The notes under the pieces are model-generated. The model saw only the letters and a list, made by a program, of their open reading frames with translations, ran no database searches and was not told the DNA's origin. DNA of 64,000 bases from Cyanobacteria bacterium OH_PDB_230 (GTDB taxonomy: Bacteria; Cyanobacteriota; Vampirovibrionia; Gastranaerophilales; Gastranaerophilaceae). Where the stretch lies: contig JAEZSO010000002.1 of the NCBI GenBank assembly GCA_023421795.1, positions 434,001-498,000 on the forward strand, given 5' to 3'. Made by a program: the position numbers and the translations under genes. Below, piece after piece: positions 50,619 to 60,900 of this stretch (the stretch's first letter is position 1; each line of letters opens with the position of its first letter).

Positions 50619-52944
50619 AATCAAGAATATCGGTAAAATTGCTGTTATTGGAAATTATTCACCACGGCAATGCGGTATAGCTACTTTTACAACGGATTTA
50701 AGCCAAGCGCTCTCAAGAGAACTCATAAACGAAGAAAATTTAATAAATGTCGCAATGGATGATATTCCTGAAGGATACAATTATCCGCAGCAGGTCAAAT
50801 TCAGGGTTAGACAAAATGTCCAGTCAGATTATTTTTGGGCAGCAGACTACCTGAATGCCAACCAATACGACGCTGCGATTGTTGAGCATGAGTACGGAAT
50901 ATTCGGCGGGCCAGATGGCGCCCATATTTTAAATTTGATTAAATATCTAAGAATGCCTGTTATAACAAACTTACACACCGTCTTAGAGCATCCGACAGAA
51001 GGGCAGCGTAAGGTGATGAAAGGCATTGCTAAATATTCTGACCGACTGCTTGTGATGAGCAACAAAGCCGTAGAAATACTTACGAGGGTTTACGACATAG
51101 ATAGAGAAATGATTGCATTTATTCCACATGGGATACCTGATGCAACTTTTAAACCGCCAGGAATACATAACAGTCTTTTGGGACTGGAAAAGAAAGATAT
51201 AATTCTTACTTTTGGACTTTTGGGGCCTGATAAGGGTATTGAAACAATGATTATGGCTATGCCTTCAATCGTAAAAGAAAACCCCGATGCAATATATTTG
51301 ATTCTTGGTCAGACACATCCTCACATTATAGAAAGAACAGGAGATTCGTACAGAAACGAACTTCACCAGATGGTCAAAAAATTGGGAATGGAAAATCATG
51401 TATTATTCCATAACAATTTCGTCAGTTTAGAATCTCTGGTTCAATATCTGCAAACTTCAAAAATTTATGTGGTCCCTTATCTTAAAAAGGAGCAAATAAC
51501 ATCAGGCACCCTTTCTTATGCATTAGGTGTGGGTGCTGCAGTCGTTTCCACTCCTTTCTGGCATGCAGAAGAGCTGTTGGCCGACGGTCGAGGCAGGCTG
51601 GTTCCTTTTAAAGATTCAACCTCAATGGCTAATGAAATAAATAATCTGTTAAAAAATGATTATGAAAGAGACCTGATGAGATTTGAGGGCTACCAATACG
51701 CTCGTTCAATGGTTTGGAAAGAAGTTGCCAAAAAACATTTGGAACTTATTTCGGAAATTAAAGAAAGAAAACCTTTGGTAAATGTGGAAGAAGAAGGCTT
51801 TAAATATAAAAAAATGTACAACGAGCTGCCAGAGATAAATTTATCTCATTTAAAAACTTTGACGGACGACACGGGCTTGCTTCAGCATGCAAAATATACT
51901 ACTCCCAACCTTTATCATGGCTATTGTGTCGACGATAATGCCCGTGGGCTTATCGCGTTGACAAAATATTATTCATTAAGAAAAGACAACGAAGTCTTGC
52001 GTTTAATAAATAAGTATTTGGCTTTTCTGTATTATGCGTTTAACAAAGAAAACGGCCGATTCAGAAATTTTATGTCATACGAGCGAAGATGGCTCGAGTT
52101 GGCGGGTAGCGAGGATTCTCATGCCAGAGCCTTATGGGGATTGGGAATCACGGTAAAAGAGGCTCCTGATTCATCAATCAGAAATATGGCGATGCGTTTG
52201 TTTATTGAAGCTTTGCCAATTGTAGAGCATTTTTCTTCGCCGCGTGCTTTTGCTTATGTAGTTGTGGGCTTGCAGGCTTATCTTTCCATTTACGGAGGAG
52301 ATGCGGGTGCGCGTAGAATCAGGGATAATACAGCAAGAAAAATATTTGAGTTGTTTAAAAACAGAGCTTCAGACGGTTGGTGTTGGTGTGAACAGACTGC
52401 TACATATGCAAATGCGATTTTGCCTCATGCTTTAATCGTTGCAGGCGAATGGATACCGGATAAAGAAATGTATGATACCGGCATAAGAGTGCTGGAGTGG
52501 CTGCTTGAGGTTCAAACGGCGCCTGATGGGCATCTTTCAATAATCGGAAATCTAGGATGGTATGAGCAAAATGGCAATCGTTCTATGTTCGACCAGCAGC
52601 CGATTGAGGTTAAAGGCCTAATCGACGCTTGTTTGGATGCATATATTTCAACAGGTGAAGAAAAATGGTTTGAAGAAAGTGAAAGATGTTTGAGCTGGTT
52701 TCTTGGGCAAAATGATTTGTTCACCCCTGTCTGCGACCACAGAACGGGAGGCTGTTGTGACGGCCTTGAAAGACAAGGTGTTAACGGGAATCAAGGGGCT
52801 GAATCCACTCTGGCGTGGCTGATTTCTTTGATAAATATGCATTCTGCTATGTCGCAGCGCTTTGATTTGGATCAAGTAACTGAGTCGACGCAAGAGTTCA
52901 AGCAAGAATTAAAACAAGAGCTAAAACAAGATTCTTTTATATAA
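50602..52944 (+). CDS. GT4 glycosyltransferase fused to an (alpha/alpha)-barrel-like domain
   Basis: 780 residues. N-terminal GT4 domain (about 10-395) begins IAVIGNYSPRQCGIATFTTD, then VEHEYGIFGGPDGAHIL, LLVMSNKA, FIPHGIP, FGLLGPDKGIETMI and the donor-site YVVPYLKKEQITSGTLSYAL. The C-terminal half (about 425-760) is helical with DDNARGLIALTKYY, SEDSHARALWGLG, DGWCWCEQTATYANAILPH and TGGCCDGLERQGVN, resembling (alpha/alpha)6 glycosidase-like domains but not assigned. Ends in FKQELKQELKQDSFI. Start overlaps the GH130 gene by 17 nt. Likely extends or caps the same mannoside. Confidence 0.85.
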   Translation: MLNPRKIKNIGKIAVIGNYSPRQCGIATFTTDLSQALSRELINEENLINVAMDDIPEGYNYPQQVKFRVRQNVQSDYFWAADYLNANQYDAAIVEHEYGIFGGPDGAHILNLIKYLRMPVITNLHTVLEHPTEGQRKVMKGIAKYSDRLLVMSNKAVEILTRVYDIDREMIAFIPHGIPDATFKPPGIHNSLLGLEKKDIILTFGLLGPDKGIETMIMAMPSIVKENPDAIYLILGQTHPHIIERTGDSYRNELHQMVKKLGMENHVLFHNNFVSLESLVQYLQTSKIYVVPYLKKEQITSGTLSYALGVGAAVVSTPFWHAEELLADGRGRLVPFKDSTSMANEINNLLKNDYERDLMRFEGYQYARSMVWKEVAKKHLELISEIKERKPLVNVEEEGFKYKKMYNELPEINLSHLKTLTDDTGLLQHAKYTTPNLYHGYCVDDNARGLIALTKYYSLRKDNEVLRLINKYLAFLYYAFNKENGRFRNFMSYERRWLELAGSEDSHARALWGLGITVKEAPDSSIRNMAMRLFIEALPIVEHFSSPRAFAYVVVGLQAYLSIYGGDAGARRIRDNTARKIFELFKNRASDGWCWCEQTATYANAILPHALIVAGEWIPDKEMYDTGIRVLEWLLEVQTAPDGHLSIIGNLGWYEQNGNRSMFDQQPIEVKGLIDACLDAYISTGEEKWFEESERCLSWFLGQNDLFTPVCDHRTGGCCDGLERQGVNGNQGAESTLAWLISLINMHSAMSQRFDLDQVTESTQEFKQELKQELKQDSFI

Positions 52945-52960
52945 ACCCATTGAACAAATA

Positions 52961-52986
52961 AAAAAATCGGCACATTTGTGTGCCGA
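52961..52986 (-). terminator. Minus-strand terminator without an obvious gene
   Basis: TCGGCACA-TTTG-TGTGCCGA (52967-52986) with an A run (52961-52966) that is a T run on the minus strand; the plus-strand flank has no T tract. It implies minus-strand transcription entering from the 53.0-53.6 kb gap. Confidence 0.6.
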
Positions 52987-53578
52987 ACTGAATACTTGAA
53001 AAGGAGTATAAGTATATGGGGGTAGAGATTTGAGGGTTTGTGTAAGGTAGTAATTCTTTTTAGGCAAGGTTTTATGCCTAGAGATATCTTGGATAATATT
53101 TTCGTGTCTTCTGTGCTTATACTTAGTGCCATATGGGTATTAGGTCTATCTATGATGGATTATTCCTCCGAGCTTTTGCATGGATTTTCTTAGCGTAATA
53201 TTGAATTTTAACCTTTTAGTTGGGTCTAGACGTTTTGATTTAGGAGCTCTTGCCTATTTTGCTTTTGTATTTTTCATAAAATCTTATACTGAAAAGCCCG
53301 TTCATCTAACTGGAGATTCAACGGGCTTTAAAACTGATATCGTTTATTTAAAAACAACAGCAAAAACCGGCAGATCTCGTTTTAGATTCGCAACAACAAA
53401 TAATTCTACAAAGTTTTTTGTTTTGGATTTTTGCTTTCATATATTTTCTTTTTCTTTTATTTGGGGTATGATAAAATTTTCGGAATACCGTAAATTAATA
53501 TATGCCAAATAAAAAATTTTTGAATTCGTCAACAGGGTAATATATAGTTATAGTATTCTTCTAAAATAAGGTGCTGGC
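52987..53578. other. 592-nt gap with hairpins and no convincing protein gene
   Basis: Contains a perfect 10-bp inverted repeat AAAGCCCGTT...AACGGGCTTT (53293-53329, 17-nt loop), a small TAGGCA...TGCCTA hairpin near 53062-53081, and a minus-strand GGAGGAAT. The open frame 53180-53512 on the plus strand has a composition unlike its neighbours, no ribosome site and spans the palindrome, so it is not called. A minus-strand small RNA or tiny ORF ending at the 52961 terminator is possible. Confidence 0.4.
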
Positions 53579-54211
53579 ATGAAACAAATAATATGTTATG
53601 GAGATTCAAATACATTTGGTTTTAACCCCCAAGACGGCAGCAGGTATGATGCAAATACCAGATGGACAGGTATATTGGCAAAGATTCTGGGTGATAAATT
53701 CAATGTTATAGAAGAAGGTTTTAACAATAGGACTGGCTTTTTTGTTAATCCTGAGGGATATTTACAAAGCGGACAAAAGTACTTGCCAGAGTGCCTTGAA
53801 AAAAATAAATGTTTTGAAATTTTTATTATCGCGCTGGGAACAAATGATTTGCAAAAATTTTTTAAGATGGATGCCGATATAGTAAAAAAAGGGCTAGAAA
53901 ATCTTATTAAAATTGTCAGAAGTTTTAATTCTGAAGCCAGGCTAATATTGATTCCCCCGGTTGTCTTGAATGAAAACATATTAAAGGGGAATTTTTCCCA
54001 TCAGTTTGATGAAAAATCTATTTATGCTTCTGTTTGGGTGCAGGCGATATATAAAACTGTTGCGGACAAGAATGATTGCGAGTTTATGGATTTAAACAAA
54101 TACGTTGAACCTTCTGTCGTTGATGGTTTACATTTCGATAAGGAATCACACAAACTAATCGCAAAACTATTGGCAGAGCGAGTCTTGAATGAAAGGTGTT
54201 TGAGAGGTTAG
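53579..54211 (+). CDS. SGNH/GDSL hydrolase
   Basis: 210 residues. Block I GDSNTFG with nucleophile Ser10, block III GTND (87-90), block V DGLHFD with Asp182 and His185: a complete SGNH catalytic triad. These are esterases/lipases/acetyl hydrolases; no signal peptide, so it is cytosolic. Substrate unknown. AAGGTG 5-10 nt before the ATG. It is followed 4 nt later by tcdA. Confidence 0.9.
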   Translation: MKQIICYGDSNTFGFNPQDGSRYDANTRWTGILAKILGDKFNVIEEGFNNRTGFFVNPEGYLQSGQKYLPECLEKNKCFEIFIIALGTNDLQKFFKMDADIVKKGLENLIKIVRSFNSEARLILIPPVVLNENILKGNFSHQFDEKSIYASVWVQAIYKTVADKNDCEFMDLNKYVEPSVVDGLHFDKESHKLIAKLLAERVLNERCLRG

Positions 54212-54215
54212 ATAA

Positions 54216-54989
54216 ATGTTAAACCAGTTTTCGAGAGCGGAGTTGATATTCGGTAAAGAAGCTATGGAAAAACTCTATAATTCAAGAATCGCAATTTTTG
54301 GAATAGGAGGAGTAGGTAGTTATACGGCGGAGGCTCTTGCCAGAACGGGTGTGGGGACTTTGGATTTGATAGACGACGACAAGGTTTGCCTTACGAATAT
54401 AAACCGCCAATTATTCGCCACGAGAAAAACTATAGGTCAGCATAAAGTTGATGTAGCAAAAGAAAGGCTTGAAGAAATTAACCCCAAAATTTCTATAAAC
54501 ACGTACAAAACTTTTTATATGCCTGATACTTCCCATCTGTTTGATTTTTCTAAATATGATTATGTCGTGGATGCAATCGACACTGTCCGTGGAAAACTAG
54601 AGCTCGCTCTAAAAGCAAAAGAAGCAAATGTTTCTATAATAAGCTCAATGGGTGCCGGAAACAAAGTCGATGCAACTGCTTTTAAAATCGCAGATATATA
54701 TGAAACAAAAATCTGTCCTCTTGCCAGAGTGATGAGGCAGGAGCTTAGGAAAAGAAATATCGAAAAATTAAAAGTTGTTTATTCCGAAGAAATAGCAAGA
54801 AAGCCGATCGAAGATATGGCAACGAGTTGTAAAACCCAATGCATTTGCCCTCCAGGGACAGCGAGAAAATGCACCCACAGGAACCAGGTTCCAGGAAGCA
54901 ATGCGTTTGTGCCGCCTGTCGTGGGGCTTATCATAGCCGGAGAGATTATTAAAGACATCACAAACTGCCACGGAACATATCAGGCTTAA
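54216..54989 (+). CDS. tcdA: tRNA threonylcarbamoyladenosine dehydratase
   Basis: 257 residues, ThiF/E1-like. FGIGGVGSYTAEALARTGVG (about 28-47) is the nucleotide-binding loop, then LTNINRQLFATRKTIGQHKV and the Cys-rich region CKTQCICPPGTARKCTHR typical of TcdA (CsdL). It cyclises t6A to ct6A in tRNA using ATP. Overlap-close pair with the SGNH gene suggests cotranscription. No unusual features. Confidence 0.92.
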   Translation: MLNQFSRAELIFGKEAMEKLYNSRIAIFGIGGVGSYTAEALARTGVGTLDLIDDDKVCLTNINRQLFATRKTIGQHKVDVAKERLEEINPKISINTYKTFYMPDTSHLFDFSKYDYVVDAIDTVRGKLELALKAKEANVSIISSMGAGNKVDATAFKIADIYETKICPLARVMRQELRKRNIEKLKVVYSEEIARKPIEDMATSCKTQCICPPGTARKCTHRNQVPGSNAFVPPVVGLIIAGEIIKDITNCHGTYQA

Positions 54990-55094
54990 TTGTAAAACAA
55001 TATGATTTTAAGCGACTATAAAAACTCGGGTATTGACAAAACTCTTCGATGACTTCATTCTATAGGTTAAATCACAATATTAAAATGTCGGAAA

Positions 55095-55778
55095 ATGCTT
55101 TTAGCCCAGTTATTAAATTTACTTATTAATGATCCTGTCCAATTTCTTGTTGCGATTATGATGCTTATCGTACCTTTGTTGATAAGTATTACTTTCCACG
55201 AGTGGTCGCATGGTTATGTTGCATACAAATTCGGCGATCCTACCCCTAAATTGTTCGGACGATTGACGCTAAATCCTTTTGCTCATCTCGATCCTCTTGG
55301 GACCTTGATGCTTTTTATAATCGGTATAGGGTGGGCGAAGCCTGTCCCTATAAATACATTGAATATTGAAAGCAGAACCAAACAAATGCTTGTTGCACTT
55401 GCCGGGCCTTTAAGCAACCTTCTGCTTGCAATTGTTTTTACGTTGGTTTCTGTTTGTATTTCGCTTTTTTATAAAGGGCCGGTTACTGATATTATTGCAT
55501 TGATGCATATCACAGTAACGGTTGTTATAAAGATAAACCTGATTCTTGCGATATTTAATATGCTTCCTATCCCTCCGTTTGACGGGTCGAGGGTGTTGGC
55601 TTGGATGATGCCTGATCGCCTTGCTGAAAAATATCTTTCTCTTGAACCTTACGGGATCGCGATTGCTTTTTTGATTTTGTTTACTTTTGGATTCAAATTT
55701 GTTTTATATGCCGCTGATTTTGTGCAGTCTAAAATGTTTGAGATTATTAAAATTTTTATAAGTAATACTTTTTTGTAA
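55095..55778 (+). CDS. Site-2 protease family (M50) membrane metalloprotease
   Basis: 227 residues, about five or six transmembrane helices. Zinc site HEWSH (35-39), second motif NMLPIPPFDGSRV (about 155-167) with the third ligand Asp. This small subtype without PDZ domain is common in many bacteria (FtsH-independent, uncharacterised role). An ATG just upstream opens a 14-codon frame overlapping the start, possibly a coupling element. Ribosome site weak (GGA at -5). Monocistronic. Confidence 0.9.
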   Translation: MLLAQLLNLLINDPVQFLVAIMMLIVPLLISITFHEWSHGYVAYKFGDPTPKLFGRLTLNPFAHLDPLGTLMLFIIGIGWAKPVPINTLNIESRTKQMLVALAGPLSNLLLAIVFTLVSVCISLFYKGPVTDIIALMHITVTVVIKINLILAIFNMLPIPPFDGSRVLAWMMPDRLAEKYLSLEPYGIAIAFLILFTFGFKFVLYAADFVQSKMFEIIKIFISNTFL

Positions 55779-56012
55779 AGTTAAGCTAATCTAGTATCAT
55801 ATCTGTTTAATTCAGCCTGGCGGTACTATTTGTTTTTTCAATGATGCCATAGGATTTATGTCTTTTCGTGACGCCATTTTCTACGGCTCAAGTTTTTTCG
55901 CCTCGAAAAGAAGGCAAATTATTCGTCTTAATGTTTCTTCTTGATTACGACATTTGTAATTTTTTCATGTTATTTTGGTAATACAGTTTATGTCTTTAAT
56001 GTAATTTTTTGG

Positions 56013-56046
56013 ATGCTCTTTTTACATTTTAGCCCGTAAAGAGCAT
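56013..56046 (+). promoter_or_regulatory. Leader hairpin upstream of the DEAD-box helicase
   Basis: A 9-bp stem ATGCTCTTT / AAAGAGCAT with a 16-nt loop, ending 22 nt before the ATG and followed by TTTTA. It lies in the 290-nt gap (55779-56068) between the M50 gene and the helicase, which holds nothing else I recognise. Cold-inducible DEAD-box helicase genes often have structured long leaders, so attenuation or thermosensing is a reasonable hypothesis. Confidence 0.45.
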
Positions 56047-56068
56047 TTTACACTAGAGAAAGATCAAT

Positions 56069-57841
56069 ATGACAACATTAGAGACAATTTTAACAATTGA
56101 TGGATTTAAGGACTTAAATTTATCGGAAACTTTGCGTAATGCAGTGACTGATATGAAGTTTGAAAAGCCATCTTCAATTCAGGCTGAAGCTATCCCCCAA
56201 ATTATGATGGGCAAGGATATTATAGCCAAAGCCCCAACAGGAAGCGGAAAGACAGCTGCTTTTGCCATTCCTATATTAGAAAAGTTGGATTTAAATTCTG
56301 ACAATAAAAATATTCAGGCACTTATACTTTGCCCGACCAGAGAACTTGTAATTCAGGTACACAAAGAATTTGAAAAATTAAGCAAGTATATGGAAAATGT
56401 ATCAGTTGTTTCGGTTTATGGCGGACAACAGATAGAAAAACAATTTAATGCACTTCAAAAATCACCCCAGATTGTAGTAGCTACACCGGGAAGGTTGATG
56501 GACCATTTAAGAAGAGGCTCTATAAAACTTGATTTTGTCAGTATGGTTGTTCTTGATGAAGCTGATGAGATGCTTGATATGGGATTTAGAGAAGACATAC
56601 ACGTTATTTTGGAAGATGTTCCCGTTAACCGTCAAACTATTTTATTTTCTGCCACTATGGCAAAAGATATAGTTGAACTTACCAAAAAATTTCAAAATAA
56701 TCCCGGTTTAGTTGATGTTACTAATAATATTGAAAATACTCCGGATATTGAACAGATGTATTTTGAAGTTGTTGAAAAAGCGAAAATGGAGCTTTTAACA
56801 AGACTTTTAGACCTGCATAGGGTCAAACTATCCCTTGTTTTCTGTAATACAAAAAGTTCTGTCGACAAAGCGGTAGAATTTTTAAAATCAAGAGGATACT
56901 TTGCTGATGCTCTTCACGGTGATATGAATCAAACCCAAAGAGAAAAAGTTATGAGAGGTTTTAGAAACGGCACCGTTGAGATTCTTGTTGCGACTGACGT
57001 TGCAGGAAGAGGGATTGATGTTAAAAATATTGAAGCAGTGTTTAACTATGACCTTCCAAGAGATGATGAAGATTATATTCACAGAATCGGAAGAACAGGT
57101 AGAGCAGGTACTTCAGGCAAATCTTTCACTTTCGTTTCAAAAAGACAGGTTCAACATCTAAAAAGAATTGAAAGAGCCAATGGTATGCTAATTCATAAAA
57201 GAGAGGTTCCGAGTTTTGAAGAACTCGAAAGTTCAAGAGCTGATGCTTTTATGAGCAAAATAAGCAACATTATTCAGTGCGATGATTTATCGGTATTTTC
57301 TGAAAGAGTTATGTCCATGACAAATGAAAACGTTTCTATTGTTGAGGTTGCTGCTGCTTTATTGAAAATGTCAATGAATAAAGAAAGCAGAAAAATCAAT
57401 AGAAACATTGTCTTTGAAGATGACTCAAACGAAGATGAATCAGGTTCAAGACGCTCTAGAGGCGGACGCGGCTCAAGAGAGAGAAACTTCTCCGGCGGAA
57501 ATTCAAGAGGGGGAAGAAACAGAGGATTCGGCGATAAAGACCGCAGCTTTGATGACAAAAAACGTAATTATGGCAGCAGTAAACAAAGAAATGATAACGA
57601 ATTGAGCCTGGATGAAATGATTAAAGCCGTTAAATCTTTAAGAGAAAACCCTAAAAAGTTTAACAGAGATGAAGAGGGAACGGACTTTTCCAAACCAAAA
57701 AAAGACAAAAAAGATTATAAAAAAAGCTTTGATAAACCAAGAAGAGCTAAAAAAGAATCAGGTAAAGATTTTGCTTTTGATAAACCTAAAAGAAACCAAA
57801 AATCAAAAACCGGAAAAAGCAAAAAGTACGGGCCTAGATAG
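56069..57841 (+). CDS. DEAD-box RNA helicase (DeaD/CsdA-like) with RGG and Lys-rich tails
   Basis: 590 residues. All helicase motifs intact: FEKPSSIQAEAIP (Q), APTGSGKT (I), PTRELV (Ia), TPGRL, DEAD (II), SAT (III), ATDVAGRGID (V), HRIGRTGRAG (VI). After about residue 400 comes a DeaD-type dimer/RNA region, then an RGG-rich stretch (RRSRGGRGSRERNF, RGGRNRGFGDKDR), and a basic, Lys/Arg tail (KPKKDKKDYKKSFDKPRR). It unwinds RNA in ribosome assembly and cold adaptation. Monocistronic, with terminator at 57861-57889. Confidence 0.94.
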   Translation: MTTLETILTIDGFKDLNLSETLRNAVTDMKFEKPSSIQAEAIPQIMMGKDIIAKAPTGSGKTAAFAIPILEKLDLNSDNKNIQALILCPTRELVIQVHKEFEKLSKYMENVSVVSVYGGQQIEKQFNALQKSPQIVVATPGRLMDHLRRGSIKLDFVSMVVLDEADEMLDMGFREDIHVILEDVPVNRQTILFSATMAKDIVELTKKFQNNPGLVDVTNNIENTPDIEQMYFEVVEKAKMELLTRLLDLHRVKLSLVFCNTKSSVDKAVEFLKSRGYFADALHGDMNQTQREKVMRGFRNGTVEILVATDVAGRGIDVKNIEAVFNYDLPRDDEDYIHRIGRTGRAGTSGKSFTFVSKRQVQHLKRIERANGMLIHKREVPSFEELESSRADAFMSKISNIIQCDDLSVFSERVMSMTNENVSIVEVAAALLKMSMNKESRKINRNIVFEDDSNEDESGSRRSRGGRGSRERNFSGGNSRGGRNRGFGDKDRSFDDKKRNYGSSKQRNDNELSLDEMIKAVKSLRENPKKFNRDEEGTDFSKPKKDKKDYKKSFDKPRRAKKESGKDFAFDKPKRNQKSKTGKSKKYGPR

Positions 57842-57860
57842 CAATAATATCAGTAATTTT

Positions 57861-57889
57861 AAAGAGATCCCTTTTGGGGTCTCTTTTTG
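57861..57889 (+). terminator. Terminator of the DEAD-box helicase
   Basis: AAAGAGATCCC-TTTT-GGGGTCTCTTT followed by T residues, 20 nt after the stop. Confidence 0.88.
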
Positions 57890-57991
57890 TTTCATATTAA
57901 ATATTATTAACAATTTTTCTGTAAAGTAGCAAAAAACTCTCAAAAAATGATTTAATGCATACAAGTGTTGAGGTAGAGAGGTGTAAGAGAA

Positions 57992-60900
57992 ATGATTAAG
58001 AGTATAGATGCTGCTAATAGCAAGACTATTAGGCTGAATAAAACACCTGTAAATTCTTTGAATTTGCAGAATAAAGAGGTTTCTGAAGGCATAACAAGCA
58101 ACGATCAAAGGGTGGATTCACAAGTTTTACAAGGCTATTATGTAAGTTTTGGAGGATTTTTCAAAACCAGAGAAGAAAAAATATTTGACGGTCTTCAAAA
58201 TTCTTTTACCCTTAATACACAAAGGGAATGGGAAAGTGCTGCTGATATAGCTAAAGCCTATAAACACAAGGAAGTTACCCATGAGCATTTATATGCCGCT
58301 CTTTTGGAAGATATGTGCAAGTACATTGATGATTTGAACTCCGGTGTGAAAAAATATGAAGTCCCTTCAACATATGTTCTACCTGCTTGTTTTGAAAGCG
58401 TTATCCCGGAGGCTTTTAAAGATGAAAAAACAAGAAATGCGATAGCTCCTGTTTTAATGCAAGAATTGCAATCCACTCATGAGAACTTGCAAATGGATTT
58501 TTCTAAAAGAGGCCTATCTAGAAACCCTCAGCCAACCAAAGAATTGTTGGCAGATTTAAATTATATGTATACATACATGAGTAAAGAGCAGGATAACACT
58601 GCTTTTACAGACAATATGCTTTTGATGGGAATTATGTCTTCTCAAGATGATGCCGTCTATAAAATGTCAACAAACTTAGTAACCAAGCTTCAAGCCGCAA
58701 CTATGACTGAAAAGACCCCTGCAAAAGAGAAGATACATCTTAAATTCTATGATGATAAAGCGGATAATTTGTGGAAAAACGTCGGCATAGGAAACGATAT
58801 GTTTGTTGTGTATGACCAAGACAATGAAACTTCTGCCAAGTATTTGTTGAATAGCTTCGGCAATCTTATAAATAAACCGGGGCAGCAGTACAAAAATTTA
58901 AATGCTGAGAACACAAATCTGGTTTATTTGAATAAAAGAGCTACGTTTGATTATCTTTCAAAGGTAGTGGATGAAGCCAGAAAAACACAAGATAAGACAA
59001 CAGTTATTGTCGCAGATTTTATTTCTCTTTTGAAGAATGCCCCTATGACAACATCAGGTGGACGCATGATGTCAGTTTTAAATGAAGATGATGTCGCGGT
59101 GTTGGAAAATAAAGCGCCTGTTAACAAAGCGGATAATATAAGGATTGTCTTAACTTGCAATAAGGATTCATATGATGCAAATATTTCTAATCCGGTCTTG
59201 AAAAAGGTAATCGGAGAATACGGCTTGCATTCTCTTCCTATCCTTACCGCGGAAGAAACAAAGAAAATATTGACAGAAAGCCCTGATTACGTCAAAAAAG
59301 AGACGAAAAAGGTATTCAAGCCTAACGCAATCACCAGAAGTATAGAGATTTCCAATATGCAGGAAGGTAATTTCCCTGAAAAGACAGTAAAATTAATGAA
59401 AAATATTGCAGGTTTCTATATAGATAAAGAAGAAATTAATCTTTCTGATGTCAATAACTATTTAAAAGAAACAAAAGGCCTCTTAAAAACTTCTGATTCC
59501 AATAATTCTTTTAAAGTGGTTTTCGATACAGGTAAAAAGCTCAAAGATATCGTTGGAAACGGGATGACTAAAGCTGAAGCTGCAAGTATCGTTAAGCAGA
59601 TAAGAGATAAATCGATAGGGACAAAAGGATTTATAATTTATTCAAACAGCGGTTCTTCAGGCGGCGGAAGAAGACATACGGCAGAAGCAATAGCAGGTGA
59701 ATCAGGAATTCCGTTTATTCCTATAAACGCAAGAGATTTTGCGTTAAAAGATATAGATGCTCTTTCTCAAAATGCTGATTTATCAGAAGTAAAAATAAAA
59801 AAACTGGTCAGTATGGCAAAAACTCAAGCCGAAGCCAACAAACATAAATCGGCAATGATATTTATCGAGAATTTCGATAATTTCGGCGCAAATCCGTTGA
59901 CAGGAATTTCTTCGATATATGAACAAAAAGCTTTTTCTCAGCTTTTAACTGAGATGGAAAATATCAGAAAAAATGAAAATATCAATCTGGTAATTGTCGG
60001 CTCAGCCAATTATCCTGAATATATCGACGAAGCAATACAAAAGCCGTATAAATTCCTCGATCAGATAGTTGTCTATTCGCCTCAAGACAAAAAGGACAGA
60101 ATTGAAGTATTAAAGTATTACATAAAGAAAAACGGATTAAAAATAGCCGGTGAAACTCCTGAAGACAAGGCAAAAACTATACAAAACATTGCAGAAACAA
60201 CTTCATATTTCTCGGTTGTAAATTTGATGGACTTACTTGATAAAGCAAAAATAGTTTCAAAAGAAAGAGGACACAAAGCTATAGATGAAGCAGATTTCAA
60301 TGAAGCTTATTTGCGCGCTACATCAGGAAGACCTTACAACTCCAGTTATACAGAGGCCGATAAGGCAGTAGTGACAACGCATGAAGGTGGACATGGGGCG
60401 ACTCTTGTAGTGATGAATAAGGTTGCAGAAAAGTTAGGCAAACCTTGGTTCTTGCCGGATAAGCTTGATTTCATAACTCTTGATCCAAGAGGATCCTTTG
60501 GCGGCATGATGAAGCCTAAAGACGCTGAAAACAGCGAATTCGGTTTTGCTCAACTGTTCGCAGACCTTGTTTGTGATTTCGGAGGAAATTCCTGCGAGAA
60601 AAAATTCTATGGAATCGACGGAAGCTGGGGTATAAGCCAAGATATGCACATAGCATCATCTGCTGCCCAAAGAGCCGTTCAATATATGGGATTGGGATTC
60701 CACACTGGCAAGCGTTCTATTCCTTTTTCTCCAATGGGGACGTTGGATGTCTCTCCTAGGTTAAGAGACAATATTGATAAAGATATTGAAGTATTCTTAA
60801 AAAATGCCAATTTGGTTTCAGACAAGATTGTTGATGCTTATGCCGGATTCCTTATGGAATTTACAGATAAGTATAAATCCAAAGTCGGAACGGGTGAGTG

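Noticed and set aside
53180..53512. 110-codon plus-strand open frame
   Set aside because: No ribosome site, Phe/Lys-rich composition unlike neighbouring proteins, and it spans a perfect 10-bp palindrome; it looks like AT-rich intergenic noise.
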